A stretch of 22,960 bases of DNA from Nitrospirota bacterium (GTDB taxonomy: Bacteria > Nitrospirota > Nitrospiria > Nitrospirales > Nitrospiraceae), in assembly GCA_004296865.1 (NCBI GenBank), contig SCVQ01000430.1, positions 1 through 22,960 on the forward strand, given 5' to 3'. Position numbers and translations under genes: made by a program. Below the pieces are notes generated by a model. It saw only the letters and a list, made by a program, of their open reading frames with translations, was not told the origin of the DNA and ran no database searches. Below, in pieces: positions 20,517 to 22,960 of the stretch (positions are counted from its first letter, which is position 1; each line of letters begins with the position of its first letter).

Positions 20517-20552
20517 TTACACTGCTGTTGGTTACGTGGAGGAGGGTTGTGT

Positions 20553-20975
20553 ATGAGCGTGGATGAAGCGGAGGGATTCGTCATTCGCGATCGTCGCGCT
20601 CGGTCCGATGAAGGCGGGGCCTCGTCGGAGCGCGCCGGAGCTGCCGCATCTCCGCGACAGGCCGAGGCGCCTCCTGTCCCCGAGCCGGCTCGCACGCAGG
20701 AGCCGGCGCACGTGGTCACCTTTTCTTCCTTTGTCTTCTCGCTCGGTACGTCGGCGCTGATGCTGATGGGAGAGCAGCTTGATCCCCGGCAGGCCAAGGT
20801 TCCGGTCAACCTGGTGCAGGCCAAAGAAATCATCGACATCCTCTCGGTATTGGAAAGCAAGACTCGGGGGAACCTGACTTCCGAAGAGCAGGCAGTGCTG
20901 GAGGACATGCTCTACGCGTTGCGGATGAAGTATGTGGACCTGGCATCGGGCAAGTCGGCGTCCCCGGCGCCTTGA
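20553..20975 (+). CDS. DUF1844-domain protein
   Basis: The 140-residue product has a polar Ala/Pro/Glu-rich N-terminal 50 residues, probably disordered. It then carries the DUF1844 domain: VVTFSSFVFSLGTSALMLMG, EQLDPRQAKVPVNLVQAKEI, IDILSVLESKTRGNLTSEEQ, and a helix LEDMLYALRMKYVDL. The family is small, widespread and without an assigned function; it often lies near translation or cell-envelope genes. The domain's hydrophobic SSFVFSLGTSALMLMG could be an amphipathic or membrane-touching helix. GGAGGAGG before the ATG is a strong start signal. It is divergent from mazG. Confidence 0.88.
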   Translation: MSVDEAEGFVIRDRRARSDEGGASSERAGAAASPRQAEAPPVPEPARTQEPAHVVTFSSFVFSLGTSALMLMGEQLDPRQAKVPVNLVQAKEIIDILSVLESKTRGNLTSEEQAVLEDMLYALRMKYVDLASGKSASPAP

Positions 20976-21102
20976 ACGCGCGTCTCTTCGGTTGCAGCCG
21001 CCCGTCTGTGTTCCGGCCCATCCTGCTCTCAGCGTTGTCGTCTTGCCCGGTCGGGCCGGCGGTCCGATGCAACACCATCATTCCGGTGAAACGGTTGTCA
21101 CG

Positions 21103-22332
21103 ATGAGCCGTTCGCTCATGGCCACACAATGGGCTGCCAGGCTGCTGGTCGTCGCCGTCCTGTGCGGATGGTCGGGGGTGTCCCGGGCCGGCGACGCGGG
21201 CGGCGTGAGTGGCGTGGACAATTCAGTGCCTGCGTCGGTTCAGGCATTTTCTGCTGCGGGTCGGTCGAACGCCGCCATCGAAGGCCGGCGTCACATTGCG
21301 GCCTTGTGGGCCGAGAGCGGCTGGCATCTGGTCAAGGCGGGCGAGTACGATCGCGCTGCGCGGGCTTTCACGGTCGCCAAGGAGCTGGCCCCGGGCGAGG
21401 CCTCCATTTTCGTGGGGCTCGGGGTGAGTGCGCATCGACGATTCAGAGACGACCTGGCCCTGGCTGCGCTGGAGCATGCGCTTCAACTGGACCCCGCAAT
21501 TGGCCAGGCCCATGCGCTGCTTGGCGACGTGCATGTGCGGCACGGTGCGCTCTCGGCGGCGGTCCGACATTACGACGCGGCGCATCGGCAAGATCCCAAC
21601 GATGTGACCGTTCAGGAACGGCTCCTGAACGCCAGACAGGAGCGCGACGTCGAGGCCCGGTTCGATCGACTGCTCAGCCCGCATTTCGTCGTGCTGTACC
21701 AGGGGGAGGGCACGCGTGAGGTCGCCCATGAGGTCGCCGAGCGCCTCGAGGCGGTCTATGACGAGATCGGCCGGATGCATGGCTATTTCCCCGACGAGAC
21801 GGTGACGGTGCGGCTCTACCCTGAGGAGCAGTTCCGAGCCGCGACCCTGACGCCGGCCTGGGCCCGCGCCTTGTTCGACGGCCGGATGCACCTGCCGAAC
21901 GAGGGAATTCGGACGAGCGCCGAAACGAGGGATCGGATGCTCAAGCACGAATACGTCCATGCCGTGGTCTACCGGCTCAGCGGCGGCCACGCGCCGGCCT
22001 GGCTGAACGAGGGGTTGGCGTTGTTCGGCGAAGGCGGGGCCTCCGCCGAGACCGGCGACCTCCTTGCGCGTCACGCGGGCGATCTTGAGCCGCTCAGTTC
22101 GCTCCACGGGAGCTTCCTGGGGCGTCCCCAACGGGCGGCCTCGGTCGCCTATGCGGAAAGCGGCGCGGCTGTCCGGCTGTTGATCCAGCGGTATGGCTTT
22201 GCCAAGGTGCGACGGTTGTTGGAGGAACTCTCCAGCACATCGGACATGCAGAAGGCGTTTGAACGGGTCTTCCATGAGCGGTACCGTGACTTCGACCGGC
22301 GCCTTGTTTCATCCCAGGGAGGACGGGGCTGA
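21103..22332 (+). CDS. Secreted TPR-repeat zinc metallopeptidase (peptidase MA-like)
   Basis: The product (409 residues) has a signal peptide (ATQWAARLLVVAVLCGWSGV, cut near SRA-GDA). About three TPR units follow (residues ~65-170: WHLVKAGEYDRAARAFTVAK; SIFVGLGVSAHRRFRDDLAL; LLGDVHVRHGALSAAVRHYD). A gluzincin-type peptidase domain comes next, with HEYVH (His282, Glu283, His286) and AWLNEGLALF giving the third ligand Glu303. All catalytic residues are present, so it should be active in the periplasm or on the surface; its substrate is unknown. The start is chosen for the signal peptide; ATGs at 21067 and 21118 are also possible, and the ribosome site is weak. Its TGA overlaps the ATG of the kinase gene by one base. 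Confidence 0.83.
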   Translation: MSRSLMATQWAARLLVVAVLCGWSGVSRAGDAGGVSGVDNSVPASVQAFSAAGRSNAAIEGRRHIAALWAESGWHLVKAGEYDRAARAFTVAKELAPGEASIFVGLGVSAHRRFRDDLALAALEHALQLDPAIGQAHALLGDVHVRHGALSAAVRHYDAAHRQDPNDVTVQERLLNARQERDVEARFDRLLSPHFVVLYQGEGTREVAHEVAERLEAVYDEIGRMHGYFPDETVTVRLYPEEQFRAATLTPAWARALFDGRMHLPNEGIRTSAETRDRMLKHEYVHAVVYRLSGGHAPAWLNEGLALFGEGGASAETGDLLARHAGDLEPLSSLHGSFLGRPQRAASVAYAESGAAVRLLIQRYGFAKVRRLLEELSSTSDMQKAFERVFHERYRDFDRRLVSSQGGRG

Positions 22333-22960
22333 TGCGTGAGCCTGTGGAGCCAGCCAAGCCGGGGTCCGTCGCGTCGGCGCCGGCTGCGCGGTCGACGGCC
22401 GCATCGCGATCGGGCGACGAGCGCGAGCGTCGCGGGCCGCATTTGCAGCCGGTCTGGATCGTGCTCCTGTTGCTCCTGCCCTGCCTGGCGCTCACCGCCT
22501 ACTATTCCCAGTATGCCTCGGAGTACTCGGTGCCCGGCGGCTCCGACGCGGATTCGGTGCTGCCCACTCCCGGCTACGCCTTTGTGCTGCTGCTGGTCAA
22601 CCTGGACCTGATCGGCCTCGTTGCGCTCACCCTGCTGCTGTCCCGGAACTTGATCAAGGCCTACTTCGAGCGCCGGCATCGCCTGCTGGGGTCCGGGTTC
22701 AGGACCAAGCTGGTGGCGGCGTTCATTGGATTTGCCTTGATCCCCACGGTGCTGCTGGCCATCGTGGCCAGCGGGTTGGTCACCAAGGCCGTGGACGTGT
22801 GGTTCAACGACCAGATCGAGCAGGTGCTCAAGGATTCGCACGAGGTGGCGCGGATGCACCACGAGGGGCACATGAACCTGGCGGTCAACAGCGCGCGCGC
22901 GATCAGCCGCGAGATTTTCCGCGAAGAGATGCTGATCCCGGAGCAGCGGGAATTGCTGAT
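22332..22960 (+). CDS. ntrY: NtrY-like sensor histidine kinase, N-terminal part (cut by right edge)
   Basis: The first ~209 residues are present. After a polar 40-residue tail come membrane segments at about 41-58 (VWIVLLLLLPCLALTAYY), 84-102 (YAFVLLLVNLDLIGLVALTL) and 126-146 (LVAAFIGFALIPTVLLAIVA). The basic RNLIKAYFERRHRLLGSGFR and then TKLVAAFIGFALIPTVLL, followed by VDVWFNDQIEQVLKDS, is the characteristic N-terminal region of NtrY-type kinases. HAMP, PAS and kinase domains would follow beyond the edge. NtrY usually senses nitrogen or redox state with an NtrX regulator; the signal here is unknown. The start overlaps the peptidase stop (TGATG), so the two are translationally coupled. Confidence 0.82.
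   Translation, partial: MREPVEPAKPGSVASAPAARSTAASRSGDERERRGPHLQPVWIVLLLLLPCLALTAYYSQYASEYSVPGGSDADSVLPTPGYAFVLLLVNLDLIGLVALTLLLSRNLIKAYFERRHRLLGSGFRTKLVAAFIGFALIPTVLLAIVASGLVTKAVDVWFNDQIEQVLKDSHEVARMHHEGHMNLAVNSARAISREIFREEMLIPEQRELL

Noticed and set aside
1..22960. CRISPR array, tRNA, rRNA, insertion sequence or prophage
   Set aside because: No regularly spaced repeats, cloverleaf, transposase, integrase or phage gene was found on either strand.

Overview
The window is GC-rich, densely coded bacterial chromosome. Gene content and style suggest a Nitrospira-like member of the Nitrospirota. The evidence is a two-subunit pyruvate carboxylase, a hemE-hemH-hemG run, a soluble transhydrogenase lacking redox cysteines, an NtrY-type kinase, many short genes without close named relatives, and abundant structured intergenic repeats. 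This assignment is an inference; there is no rRNA or other phylogenetic marker here.

Layout. (1) 1-1120: a block of visibly lower GC with the start of an unrecognised membrane protein cut by the left edge, an inverted repeat, and a hicA-hicB toxin-antitoxin pair, all on the minus strand. (2) 1179-8747, minus strand: in transcription order, pyruvate carboxylase subunits A and B, a lipoprotein alpha/beta hydrolase, a lipoprotein thiol peroxidase overlapping a soluble transhydrogenase, and a TenA-like thiaminase. (3) 9004-10897, minus strand: a secreted IPT/TIG protein, a PstS-like periplasmic binding protein and an FmdB zinc ribbon protein. (4) 11069-13084, plus strand: two very small proteins, an EamA transporter and a conserved hypothetical. 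(5) 13121-18448: a DUF523 gene divergent from hemE, hemH, hemG, a membrane-anchored rhodanese and a hypothetical protein. (6) 18449-18765: noncoding, with DnaA-box-like sites. (7) 18766-20315, minus strand: mazG and a membrane-anchored hypothetical. (8) 20553-22960, plus strand: DUF1844 protein, TPR/zinc-metallopeptidase and the start of an NtrY-like sensor kinase.

How the genes fit together. The pyruvate carboxylase pair makes oxaloacetate for anaplerosis or carbon fixation. Tpx and SthA are translationally coupled and look like a redox-defence pair. HemE, HemY-type HemG and HemH cover late heme synthesis, although the order of the final steps (protoporphyrin or coproporphyrin route) is unclear. 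The TPR/peptidase and NtrY genes overlap and probably belong to one envelope-sensing unit.

The least explained content is between the genes. A ~100-bp repeat occurs twice in the same orientation (1179-1279 and 20345-20442). One inverted-repeat family occurs at 5201-5307 and 14799-14869, and another at 11635-11722 with partial copies at 1981-2011 and 17985-18016. No canonical GC-hairpin-plus-T-run terminator was found, so these elements may mark transcript ends. No CRISPR array, tRNA, rRNA, insertion sequence or phage gene was seen. I did not find a clear new multi-gene system; the repeats are the best candidates for undescribed biology.
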